Below, piece after piece: positions 38,095 to 45,523 of a DNA stretch of 64,000 nucleotides (within the stretch, counting starts at the first letter, position 1; each line of letters opens with the position of its first letter). Both the position numbers and the translations under genes were made by a program. The DNA lies in NCBI GenBank assembly GCA_016867265.1, contig VGJW01000001.1, positions 124,001 to 188,000 of the forward strand, read 5' to 3'. Origin of the DNA: Candidatus Tanganyikabacteria bacterium (GTDB lineage: Bacteria; Cyanobacteriota; Sericytochromatia; S15B-MN24; VGJW01). Below the pieces are notes generated by a model. The model saw nothing but the letters and a program-made list of their open reading frames with translations. It ran no database searches and was not told where the DNA came from.

Positions 38095-39315
38095 GTGAAG
38101 CGCTTGCTCCCCTTTGCCATGGCCGGCCTTGCTGGCTGCGGCACCCAGACATTGACCTCTTTCCGTGCCACGGGCACCTCGGACGGCCCTGAGGCGCGTG
38201 CCGTGCGCGAGGTCATTGTTGCGTGGCGGCCTGGCATCGAGGCCCAGGCCGGTCGCAGGGCGCTTGGCGTGGCGCCGCTGCGCCGCGTGCCGCGCCTTGG
38301 TCTCGATGTCTATGGCGCGGCGGACCCGCAGGCTTTCGTGGCGCGGGTCCGACGACTGCCCGGTGCTGCCTGGGCCGAGGCCAACGAGCGCGTCGGCCTG
38401 AACTTGCCGCGGCATGAGGAGGCACTTGCCGTCAGTCTGCCTGGCTTTCGCCTGACGGCTGCTGATGACCCGATGCTGGGTGACCAGTGGGCCATGGCCA
38501 AGTGTCGCTTTCCCGAGGCGTGGGCGGTATCCCGGGGTGGTCTCAAGCGGCCGGTGGCCGTTGTCGACACGGGTGCCGACACGCGCCATGAAGACCTGAG
38601 GGACAAGGTCGTCTCGGGATGGGACTTCGTGAATCAGGATCCCGAGCCGAGGGACGACCACTTTCATGGTACGCACTGCGCGGGCATCGTCGGTGCCGCC
38701 ACCGGCAACGGGATCGGTGTGGCCGGCGGTGCGCCCGATACGCCCGTGCTGGTCGTCAAGTCGCTGGATTGGGAAGGCATGGGCACCTACGACCAGATCG
38801 CCCAAGGGATCGTCTTTGCCGTGGAGCATGGCGCCAAGGTCGTCAGCCTGTCGCTGGGTGCTCCACAGAAGAACTACACGCTGTCGCAGGCTGTCACTTG
38901 GGCCGTGGGCCAAGGGGTGCTGGTCGTCGCGGCCATGGGCAACGAAAGCAGCGATGACCCGAGCTACCCCGCAGCCTATCCGGGCGTGCTTGCCGTCGGT
39001 TCGACCCGCATGGACGACACCCGGTCCGGCTTCTCCAACCGCGGCGACCACATGAGTGTCTCTGCTCCGGGTTCGCGCATTCTTTCCACGGATCGCTACG
39101 ACAAGTACCAGGTACTGTCCGGTACCTCGATGGCGACGCCCCTTGTGGCTGCGCTGGCTTCCATGGTGTGGGCGATGCGGCCCGAATGGACGGCGTCACA
39201 GGTCACCGAGCACCTGCGCAAGACGGCGGTCGATCTTGGGGAGCCGGGCTTTGATACGTCCTTCGGTGCCGGGCGGATCGATGCGTTGGCGGCCGTCCAG
39301 TCCTTGGTTCGCTAA
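38095..39315 (+). CDS. Subtilisin-like S8 serine protease lipoprotein
   Basis: 406 residues. Signal peptide with lipobox GLAGC (Cys15). Propeptide-like region with REVIVAWRPGIEAQAGR. Triad Asp158 (VVDTGAD), His191 (HFHGTHCAG), Asn283 (MGNES), Ser345 (SGTSMATPL). GTG at 38095 with CGGAGG eight bases upstream. Closest in layout to the other S8 lipoproteins in the window; they look like one expanded family of surface proteases. Confidence 0.88.
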   Translation: MKRLLPFAMAGLAGCGTQTLTSFRATGTSDGPEARAVREVIVAWRPGIEAQAGRRALGVAPLRRVPRLGLDVYGAADPQAFVARVRRLPGAAWAEANERVGLNLPRHEEALAVSLPGFRLTAADDPMLGDQWAMAKCRFPEAWAVSRGGLKRPVAVVDTGADTRHEDLRDKVVSGWDFVNQDPEPRDDHFHGTHCAGIVGAATGNGIGVAGGAPDTPVLVVKSLDWEGMGTYDQIAQGIVFAVEHGAKVVSLSLGAPQKNYTLSQAVTWAVGQGVLVVAAMGNESSDDPSYPAAYPGVLAVGSTRMDDTRSGFSNRGDHMSVSAPGSRILSTDRYDKYQVLSGTSMATPLVAALASMVWAMRPEWTASQVTEHLRKTAVDLGEPGFDTSFGAGRIDALAAVQSLVR

Positions 39316-39327
39316 GGCGGCGTGGCG

Positions 39328-40056
39328 TCAGGGACAGGCCAGCACGTCCTGTGTGGTCCGCCCCGCGGCAACCTGAAGCTTGAACCGGTCGAAGAGCACG
39401 CCGATGCTGCGCCCGTGGGCTCTCGCCGTCCCCCTGGGCCATCTCAAGGATACGGCCAGCTGCAGCGGTGTCGTGGCCGAATCGGCCCGCTGTACGAGGG
39501 TGGTCCTGCCCCAGAGTGCCTTGAGCAGCACGGAGGATCCCCGTCGCTGCATGACGACGGTGCTCCGCGTGGCGTCGATGCGCCGGGCTTCGACGACGTG
39601 CCCGTCGACCGTGGCCGACTCACCGGGACGAGGTTGGCGCAGCAGGCGGACCGACGCCACGCCCTCCTTCTCGAGGCGGATGGCAGCAAGGGGTACGTTG
39701 CTGCCGGGTGCGAAGAGGCCCCATTCGACCCGGGCAGCCTCCGGTAGATCGTTGGTCAACTCGAGGCTGGCGAGGAACCCCATGTCTCCTGATGGTCCCT
39801 CGGGTCGTATGGTTATGCCCTCGCCGGCAAAGTCGGGGAAGATGTCGATGGACAAGCTGCGTGCGGCCCGATAGAGGGACATCGAGGTTCCGGACACGCT
39901 CTCGACCACCCAGTCACTGCACCCCGGGGCGACCAGGCTCAAGGTAGGCTGATCCGTCAGATTCTGGTTCATCACAGGTGGTGCTTCGGCCCCGCCGAGG
40001 CAGCCGGACAGCCCGAGCAAGATCGGCAAAATCCGGTCGGGTCTGGCGTGTCGCAC
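39328..40056 (-). CDS. Lipoprotein of unknown function
   Basis: 242 residues. The GTG at 40056, with AGGAAGG seven bases upstream, gives a signal peptide ILPILLGLSGC (Cys19). The mature protein is beta-rich (SIDIFPDFAGEGITIRPEG, VEARRIDATRSTVVMQRRG) without a known domain. Its stop lies 12 bases from the convergent S8 protease stop. General layout recalls the disrupted lipoprotein at 14070-14683, but I see no clear sequence match. Confidence 0.7.
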   Translation of the reverse strand: MRHARPDRILPILLGLSGCLGGAEAPPVMNQNLTDQPTLSLVAPGCSDWVVESVSGTSMSLYRAARSLSIDIFPDFAGEGITIRPEGPSGDMGFLASLELTNDLPEAARVEWGLFAPGSNVPLAAIRLEKEGVASVRLLRQPRPGESATVDGHVVEARRIDATRSTVVMQRRGSSVLLKALWGRTTLVQRADSATTPLQLAVSLRWPRGTARAHGRSIGVLFDRFKLQVAAGRTTQDVLACP

Positions 40057-40274
40057 GGTGGGGCCTTCCTGACAGCAGGGGGACGTCTCCATCGTGCACC
40101 GGGTCGTGGGGGCAGCCGCCGTCTTCCCGGACGAGCGTACCTGTTCCTGATGTCGGGCTCGGGGCTGCTTCGTGGCGGCGGTCACGATTGACATAATCCC
40201 GGCCGTTCCCGTGCCGTCAATCCCTATACTTCAGCAAGATGAAACGCACATTCCGCTTCGGAAGGAAGGCAGAC

Positions 40275-40565
40275 ATGGCAGCCAATCACGCCGAGAACGT
40301 CGAGGTCATCCATCGGCAGATCAATGCACTCGAGAAGGATTTCATCAGGGGCCTTGTCGAGATCGACCTGGTTGAGGAAGCCAGCCAACGCAATGACCTC
40401 GCCAAGTTCGAGCACTCGTCGGGCAATCTCAAGGATGTATTCACCCGCGGACTCAAGACCCTGTACTACCTGCGCAACCGAATCAGCGCGTTCGAAGAGA
40501 TGTCGGGTGGCAAGGCCGCGTCGGTGGCCCCGGCGGTGGAGCGGAAGAATCCTCCCGGACTTTGA
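40275..40565 (+). CDS. Small helical protein of unknown function
   Basis: 96 residues, soluble, charged and almost entirely helical (NVEVIHRQINALEKDFIRGL, DVFTRGLKTLYYLRNRISAF). No family recognised; the pattern suggests a coiled-coil or helix-bundle adaptor. The ATG at 40275 follows GAAGGAAGG, a very good ribosome site; an ATG at 40239 is in frame but less well placed. TATACT at about 40227 may be the -10 box. Followed by an intrinsic terminator, so it is probably a single-gene transcript. Confidence 0.75.
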   Translation: MAANHAENVEVIHRQINALEKDFIRGLVEIDLVEEASQRNDLAKFEHSSGNLKDVFTRGLKTLYYLRNRISAFEEMSGGKAASVAPAVERKNPPGL

Positions 40566-40580
40566 CGTCTCGCCTCAATC

Positions 40581-40613
40581 AGCCAGGCTTGCCCACGGGC
40601 AGGCCTGGCTTTT
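40581..40613 (+). terminator. Intrinsic terminator
   Basis: AGCCAGGCTTGCCC and GGGCAGGCCTGGCT pair over 14 bp with one G-U and a two-base loop, followed by TTTTC. Sits 16 bases after the small helical gene. Confidence 0.85.
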
Positions 40614-41416
40614 CATTGCCTTAATGAGTAACTAGGTTGACTATTATTTGTGGCAGGCTTTTCTGGTTCTATTTACTTCAGATTATTAATAATTAGATAG
40701 ATGAATCATTAGCCTGTAGATATTTTGACAGGCGTCGATTTCTGGAGGGGCCTCTCAGGGTCTCCCCTGATGGGTGAGTTGAGCCGCGAGCGGTTGGCGG
40801 GAGCATGCTTGGCTTGCCGCAGGTCCTGTCGGGAATCCGGCGGGCCGGATGGTTGGCAGGTGCCGGGAGGTCGTCGCAAATCGGGTGACTCGGACTTCGT
40901 GACCCGAGTCCGGTAACCGTGCATCTGCCTTGGCCGACGCACGGTTACCACGGCCAAGTCGTGCGCACGAGCTTGGCGTGGCTGGCAGCTGAGGGGTGCC
41001 TCTGGTTCAGGGCGCCTGGACGCATCGCATCCAAGTGTCCGCGAGGCGGTTGCGTGCCTCATCGAGTCCCGAAGTCCTGGCTCTTTGCCCCGGGCAGCCG
41101 TATGGCGGCCGACCCCCCTTCCGCCATCGCCGCGAGATGACATAACGCTTCACGGGTGACCCGACTTGCTTGAGCCTTGTGCCCCTTGTTCTCCCAGACA
41201 GGAACTCCATCACTGCTTGATTGACATAACTATTCTTATGCGACGTTTTGGCGCGCCCGCAGCCACTCCTGCTGTAGGTTGCCAGGATGCCTGAAAGCCC
41301 CGCGCTGCAATCCTTTGAGGCTCTTGACGCCCCGAAGGGACGGAGGAGGCCAATTCTGATGCAAACTTGAACATCCATTAACCCTGCGAAGCGCTTCTCC
41401 GGGCCACAATGAACGT
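40614..41416. other. Gene-free stretch of 803 bases
   Basis: No convincing coding frame on either strand. Positions 40618-40740 are strikingly AT-rich for this genome and hold a 12-base palindrome ATTATTAATAAT (40682-40693). From 40740 to 41000 the DNA is GC-rich and full of hairpins. From 41144 to 41260 it is AT-richer again with TTGACATAA. The last 150 bases form the leader of the C39-like gene and include GGAGGAGG followed by ATGCAAACTTGA, a possible three-codon reading frame. Confidence 0.6.
40887..40976. repeat. Chain of interlocking inverted repeats
   Basis: In order: GACTCGG/CCGAGTC (40887-40893/40904-40910); GGTAACCGTGC/GCACGGTTACC (40912-40922/40939-40949, perfect 11 bp); CTTGGCCG/CGGCCAAG (40929-40936/40951-40958, perfect 8 bp), whose left arm lies inside the loop of the previous one; the 12-base palindrome TCGTGCGCACGA (40959-40970); and CCAAG/CTTGG (40954-40958/40972-40976). 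The 11-bp and 8-bp stems cross and the connecting base is too short for a pseudoknot, so they would be mutually exclusive. Confidence 0.7.
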
Positions 41417-42169
41417 GTGACCTCACCGCAAGTTCCGCAGGGCTCGGCGTCCAGCATCCTGGGCCGTCTGGTGGGGCCCTTGTCGGTTCCGGGGCCTGTT
41501 GCGCGCTTGCCCCAGCCTACGATGTCGCCGGATCGCCAGCAGGGCTTCGACCTGCTCGAGCGCCTTGCTGCGCGCCATCGGGCCGTGGGCCAGGGCCCCA
41601 ACTTCGATGGGGTTTCCCGGATAGTATTGCCTGCCGGCGACCCGGAGCGTTTTTTCCTGACTCAGGTTCGGCATCCTCGGTACAACCCTGATGCGCCGTC
41701 CTCGACGGCGAACTGTGGCCCTGCTTCCCTCGCCATGGCGCTGCTTGCGCTCCATCGCGTGCCTGCCGGTGTCAACCGCCAGACGCTGGTGATGCAGGTG
41801 CGGCAGGTCATGACCGATCGTCTGGATGCGAACGAACTGACCAGTGAAGAGGACATTCGCCGTGGAGCCGAGGCTGCCGGTCTCAAGGCGCGCTTCGTCG
41901 AATCGCTCCAGGCCGTCGAGGGAGCGCTGCAGTCCGGGGAACTGGTCGTGCTGGCGGGCAATCCTGCCTCCTACAACCAAGGTATGCCGCGCGACCAGAT
42001 TGTGCCGTTCGATGGTGGGCACTTCGTCCTGGTTGCCGGGATGCAGGGAGGTCGGTTCGTCATCAGTGATCCCTACTCGATGGTGGGTCCGTTGACGGTG
42101 TCCCGGGAGCAACTCGCAGAGTTCATGGCCTATCGCCAATGGCACATTGGTGTCGCGGTTAAACCTTGA
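41417..42169 (+). CDS. C39-like papain-fold cysteine protease domain protein
   Basis: 250 residues. The catalytic set is Cys100 (STANCGPASLAMALL), His202 (FDGGHFVLVAG) and Asp218 (FVISDPYS), the pattern of Peptidase_C39_2. Such proteins cut peptides or act as transglutaminase-fold hydrolases. About 60 N-terminal residues are low-complexity and no signal peptide is visible. The start is GTG 41417; an upstream ATG at 41408 runs straight into TGA. Convergent with NUDIX. Confidence 0.75.
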   Translation: MTSPQVPQGSASSILGRLVGPLSVPGPVARLPQPTMSPDRQQGFDLLERLAARHRAVGQGPNFDGVSRIVLPAGDPERFFLTQVRHPRYNPDAPSSTANCGPASLAMALLALHRVPAGVNRQTLVMQVRQVMTDRLDANELTSEEDIRRGAEAAGLKARFVESLQAVEGALQSGELVVLAGNPASYNQGMPRDQIVPFDGGHFVLVAGMQGGRFVISDPYSMVGPLTVSREQLAEFMAYRQWHIGVAVKP

Positions 42170-42247
42170 GCTAGGTTAATGATTCACCGCAATGACTTTG
42201 GCGCTGTTGTCTTGGCAATAGTTTTGCTCATGAAATAGTTTGCTTGA

Positions 42248-42691
42248 TTAACTGATCCAAGCCGGCGTCAAGTGAACCACGTGCCCCGCCCAGCCATTTG
42301 TGAGCCCGTGGCGCACGAAGTCCTGAAGGGCAGGCCGCATCTCGAGGGCGGCCAACTGACCGGCTTCGAACCACGCCAGCCCATCCAACCTCGGGTCGCC
42401 ATCTGTCGGCGCCCCCTCCTTGCCGAGGGCCATGATGGCGACGAGGTGGACGATATGCCGGCTGCCATCGGGTGCGATGCTCTCCACAATGGCCACCAGC
42501 CGCTCGAGGCGTGCGTGGAAGCCAGTCTCTTCAAGGACCTCGCGTGCCAAGCCTTCGGCAATGCTCTCACCGTGCTCCAGCCCGCCTCCGGGCAGCAGCC
42601 AATAGACCTGGCCATCCTTCCGGTGTCGGACGAGCAGGACTTGGCCATCGCGTACGAGAACGGCCCCCAGCCTGATTCTCGGGTTGCTCAA
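42248..42691 (-). CDS. NUDIX hydrolase
   Basis: 147 residues. Nudix box GGGLEHGESIAEGLAREV with EETGF following is complete, so it should hydrolyse a nucleoside diphosphate linked to another moiety; the substrate is unknown. The TTG at 42691 overlaps the stop of the methionine gamma-lyase family gene as TTGA, which implies coupled translation. Confidence 0.85.
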   Translation of the reverse strand: MSNPRIRLGAVLVRDGQVLLVRHRKDGQVYWLLPGGGLEHGESIAEGLAREVLEETGFHARLERLVAIVESIAPDGSRHIVHLVAIMALGKEGAPTDGDPRLDGLAWFEAGQLAALEMRPALQDFVRHGLTNGWAGHVVHLTPAWIS

Positions 42692-43932
42692 GGCGTGCCT
42701 GCCAGGGCCCGGACTACGCGGATGATGGCTTCCCTGGCGTGACCGTAGCTCAGGCCGCCCTGCCAATAGGCGATGAAGGGCTCGCGCAGGGGGCCATCGC
42801 ACGAGAGTTCGATGGTCGAACCCTCGATGAAGGTACCTGCAGCCATCACCACATCATCCTCGTAACCCGGTACCACGGCCGGCTCGGGGACGACGTGGGC
42901 ATGGACGGGAGAGGTCTGCTGCACCGTCTGGCAGAACGTGACGAGGCGTTTCGCATCGCCGAGTCGTATGGCTTGGATGATGTCGGTTCTCGTGTCCGTA
43001 GGCAGGGGGTCGATGTCATAGCCCAAGGCCTGAAGAACACCGGCGGCAAGCAGGGCTCCCTTGACGGCTTCGGAAACGACATGGGGGGCAAGGAAGAGGC
43101 CCTGAAACATCAGCCGCAAGCCGTCCAGCGTTGCACCACCGGCAGCCCCGATGCCGGGCGCCGTGAGCCGGCAAGCGGCACGGTGAACCAGGTCTGCGCG
43201 CCCGGCCACGTAGCCCCCCGCAGGGACAATCCCTGCGCCCGGGTTCTTGATGAGGGACCCTGCGACGAGGTCGGCGCCCACGTGCGTGGGCTCTCGGTCT
43301 TCCACAAACTCGCCATAGCAATTGTCCACGAAGAACACCAGTTCCGGACGGACGGCACGCAGGGCCGCGATGGCGCGTTCGATCCGGGCCATCGACTGCG
43401 ACGGGCGCCACGCATAGCCACGGCTGCGCTGGATGGCGATGACGGATGTGTGGTCGGAAAGCGCAGCGATGCACCCCTCGATATCGATCTCCCCGGTTGG
43501 CAAGAGGTCGATTTCCCGATACCTGACGCCCCATTCGGCGAGTGAACCCTGGCCGCTGCCTCGGAGACCGATGACCTCTTCAAGGGTGTCATAGGGATGC
43601 CCGGTGATGGAGAAGAGCTCCTGGCCCGGGGCCAGGGCGCCGAACAGGGCCAAGGCAATGGCGTGCGTGCCAGAAGCTATGGAACCCCGCACCAAGGCGG
43701 CCTCGGCACCAAAAATGCCTGCCACGACGGACTCGAGGCATTCCCTGCCCAGATCATCATGGCCGTAGCCCGTGGTGCCGGCAAAATGCTCCTCGCCAAC
43801 TCGGGCGGCCTGGAATGCGCCAAGAACGCGACGCGTATTCTTCCACTCGACCGCCTGGACAGCCTTGAAAGCCGCATCAAGGCGCTCTTCTACCGCGGCG
43901 ACGACTGACTCTGGGGCTTCTGCCTGGCGCAT
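42688..43932 (-). CDS. Methionine gamma-lyase family (aluminium-resistance) PLP enzyme
   Basis: About 414 residues. The Met_gamma_lyase (aluminium resistance protein) family is shown by HFAGTTGYGHDDLGRE, ASGTHAIALALFGAL and the PLP lysine in LVAGSLIKNPGAGIVP. Conserved tail segments include DDVVMAAGTFIEGSTIELS and LSYGHAREAI. The physiological reaction is not settled; sulfur amino-acid cleavage is the usual proposal. ATG 43932 has TAGGA at a proper distance; ATG 43941 is in frame. Followed by NUDIX. Confidence 0.85.
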   Translation of the reverse strand: MRQAEAPESVVAAVEERLDAAFKAVQAVEWKNTRRVLGAFQAARVGEEHFAGTTGYGHDDLGRECLESVVAGIFGAEAALVRGSIASGTHAIALALFGALAPGQELFSITGHPYDTLEEVIGLRGSGQGSLAEWGVRYREIDLLPTGEIDIEGCIAALSDHTSVIAIQRSRGYAWRPSQSMARIERAIAALRAVRPELVFFVDNCYGEFVEDREPTHVGADLVAGSLIKNPGAGIVPAGGYVAGRADLVHRAACRLTAPGIGAAGGATLDGLRLMFQGLFLAPHVVSEAVKGALLAAGVLQALGYDIDPLPTDTRTDIIQAIRLGDAKRLVTFCQTVQQTSPVHAHVVPEPAVVPGYEDDVVMAAGTFIEGSTIELSCDGPLREPFIAYWQGGLSYGHAREAIIRVVRALAGTP

Positions 43933-43984
43933 GGCCGGCATCCTACCCCGCTGGGCGCAACGGGACAAGCACGTCGGTCTCGGC

Positions 43985-45523
43985 TTACTGTCCCCACGTC
44001 TCGCTGCGTAGCGCGAGGTGAACCCTTGCCTCGTGGCCGGGATGCAAGCGAACGCCTACCTGAAGACCGTGGGCGACGGCATGATCCTCGAGCATCTGGA
44101 CGGCCGCAACGGAGCCGGGACCGAAGTGGCGCGGGGCCAGGCGCATCAGGCCATCTTCACGAAGCGGCAGCCGTACTCCTGCAGATTCGAGGGATAGGGT
44201 AATCCAGCCATTGCCGCCGAGGATGGTCAGGCGCAGTCCGGTACCCGGGACGAGCGCCCTGATGGCCTGCACGAGCAGGTTCATCAGGTCTCTGGCAACG
44301 GCTGGTTGGCAGAGCACCATGACCTGCTGCAACGCGACGGGCGCCACGACCTCGATATCGCCAGCAAGTTCGACGGCGAGGTCCTTGATCGCCTCGATGG
44401 CAGTACCTTGGTCCTCGCCCCAGGACACGCCATCCTGCCAGCTCTTGCCAATCTGCCCGAGGTAGCCGGAGAGGCATCGTACCTGCCTGTGCAATGCCTC
44501 CGTCGTGTCACGACTCCACTGTTCAGGACTGAAGTGATTGATTTCATCCGTGACCAAGGCCAGCGCGTGAACTTCGTTGCGCATGTCGTGCAGCAACTGC
44601 CGCACGAAGAGGTGCCGCGTGGCAGCCTGTGCGTCCTGCGTTCGCTGGAAGGCCCTCGCGACCTGAAGTTGATGGGCCACGGCTCCTTGGTCAAAGGCCA
44701 GTTGAAGCAGATCGACCAGGTTTTTCAACCAGCGGTTCCCGGCAGCCGCCAGATTCGCGTCATCAGGCCAGATGACCAGCAGGAACCCAGCGCAGGCGCC
44801 GAGCGGGCGAAACGGATGCCACATGGTCTGGCCGACAGGTTCAGGGCAAGTCATTTCGGGCAGATGCTCAAGCAAGGCTGCCGGCCCCCGGGTCAGGCAA
44901 GTCTTGCCGCCTTCGATCACGCTCCGCAGCCAGGGGGTCACGGGCCTGCCTCGCGTCTGATCGCTCGGGATCCACCGGGCCGTCCCGCTCTGAACCAGAA
45001 GCTCCGGAGGGCCGTCCCCGGTTTGCGTCAGGACAAGGGCTTCCGTCGCGCCAAGCATCCGGCAGGCGAGGACGAGCAAGGGAGTCAGGCTCGGGAAGCC
45101 GAATGCGCCGCGTGCGAGCATCTTGCCGCCGAACTCCCAGAGGTTGTCCGCATTCAGGACCTGGTCTCCCTGGTCCGGCGTTCGCTGCCGGATCAGGGAG
45201 ACCACGACCCGCACGAAGTCCAGGACGCATCCGGCATCGTCACCCTTCGCCACCGGACGAACCGCCAGCTGATTGCCGTCGGCCAGGGGAAGGAGCGTCC
45301 AGCCGTCACTCGGGTCGGGTACCCCATCGGGACAGTTGCCTTCGCGATGAGGCCACGGTTCGGGACGCCTCAGCCCATCGCTTCCGTAGTATCCGAGGTC
45401 CCCGGCCACGTACTCACTCAGGCAAGCGAGCCAGGCGGTCTCGCTGCAGCTTCCGGATTCGACTTGCCTTGCCAAAGCCCGCAGCAGGCCACGTGCATCG
45501 ACAAGCGCCCTTCCGCTTTCCAT
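43985..45523 (-). CDS. Histidine-kinase-like protein with degenerate ATPase domain
   Basis: 512 residues. Residues about 130-290 resemble a GAF sensor. At about 305-370, RQLLHDMRNEVHALALVTDE looks like a dimerisation/phospho-acceptor helix with the H-box His. The C-terminal 120 residues sit where the HATPase domain should be, but the N-box Asn is replaced (LMNLLVQAIRALVPG) and no DxGxG or GxG boxes are visible. It is probably a pseudokinase or a much diverged one. Its ATG overlaps the TPR gene stop (TGATG), so the two are made together. Confidence 0.55.
   Translation of the reverse strand: MESGRALVDARGLLRALARQVESGSCSETAWLACLSEYVAGDLGYYGSDGLRRPEPWPHREGNCPDGVPDPSDGWTLLPLADGNQLAVRPVAKGDDAGCVLDFVRVVVSLIRQRTPDQGDQVLNADNLWEFGGKMLARGAFGFPSLTPLLVLACRMLGATEALVLTQTGDGPPELLVQSGTARWIPSDQTRGRPVTPWLRSVIEGGKTCLTRGPAALLEHLPEMTCPEPVGQTMWHPFRPLGACAGFLLVIWPDDANLAAAGNRWLKNLVDLLQLAFDQGAVAHQLQVARAFQRTQDAQAATRHLFVRQLLHDMRNEVHALALVTDEINHFSPEQWSRDTTEALHRQVRCLSGYLGQIGKSWQDGVSWGEDQGTAIEAIKDLAVELAGDIEVVAPVALQQVMVLCQPAVARDLMNLLVQAIRALVPGTGLRLTILGGNGWITLSLESAGVRLPLREDGLMRLAPRHFGPGSVAAVQMLEDHAVAHGLQVGVRLHPGHEARVHLALRSETWGQ

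Noticed and set aside
40618-40740. Replication origin
   Set aside because: AT-rich, but no DnaA-box consensus and no dnaA, dnaN or gidA nearby.
40912-40958. HDV-like ribozyme or H-type pseudoknot
   Set aside because: The crossing order fits, but there is no P3 hairpin, and the one-base link could not span an 11-bp stem.
40709-41143. 144-codon minus-strand frame in the gene-free region
   Set aside because: No ribosome site, Arg/Pro/Ser-rich, and it crosses the interlocking hairpins, which explain its composition better.
41007-41426. 139-codon minus-strand frame before the C39-like gene
   Set aside because: No start site or motif; amino-acid use unlike the neighbours.
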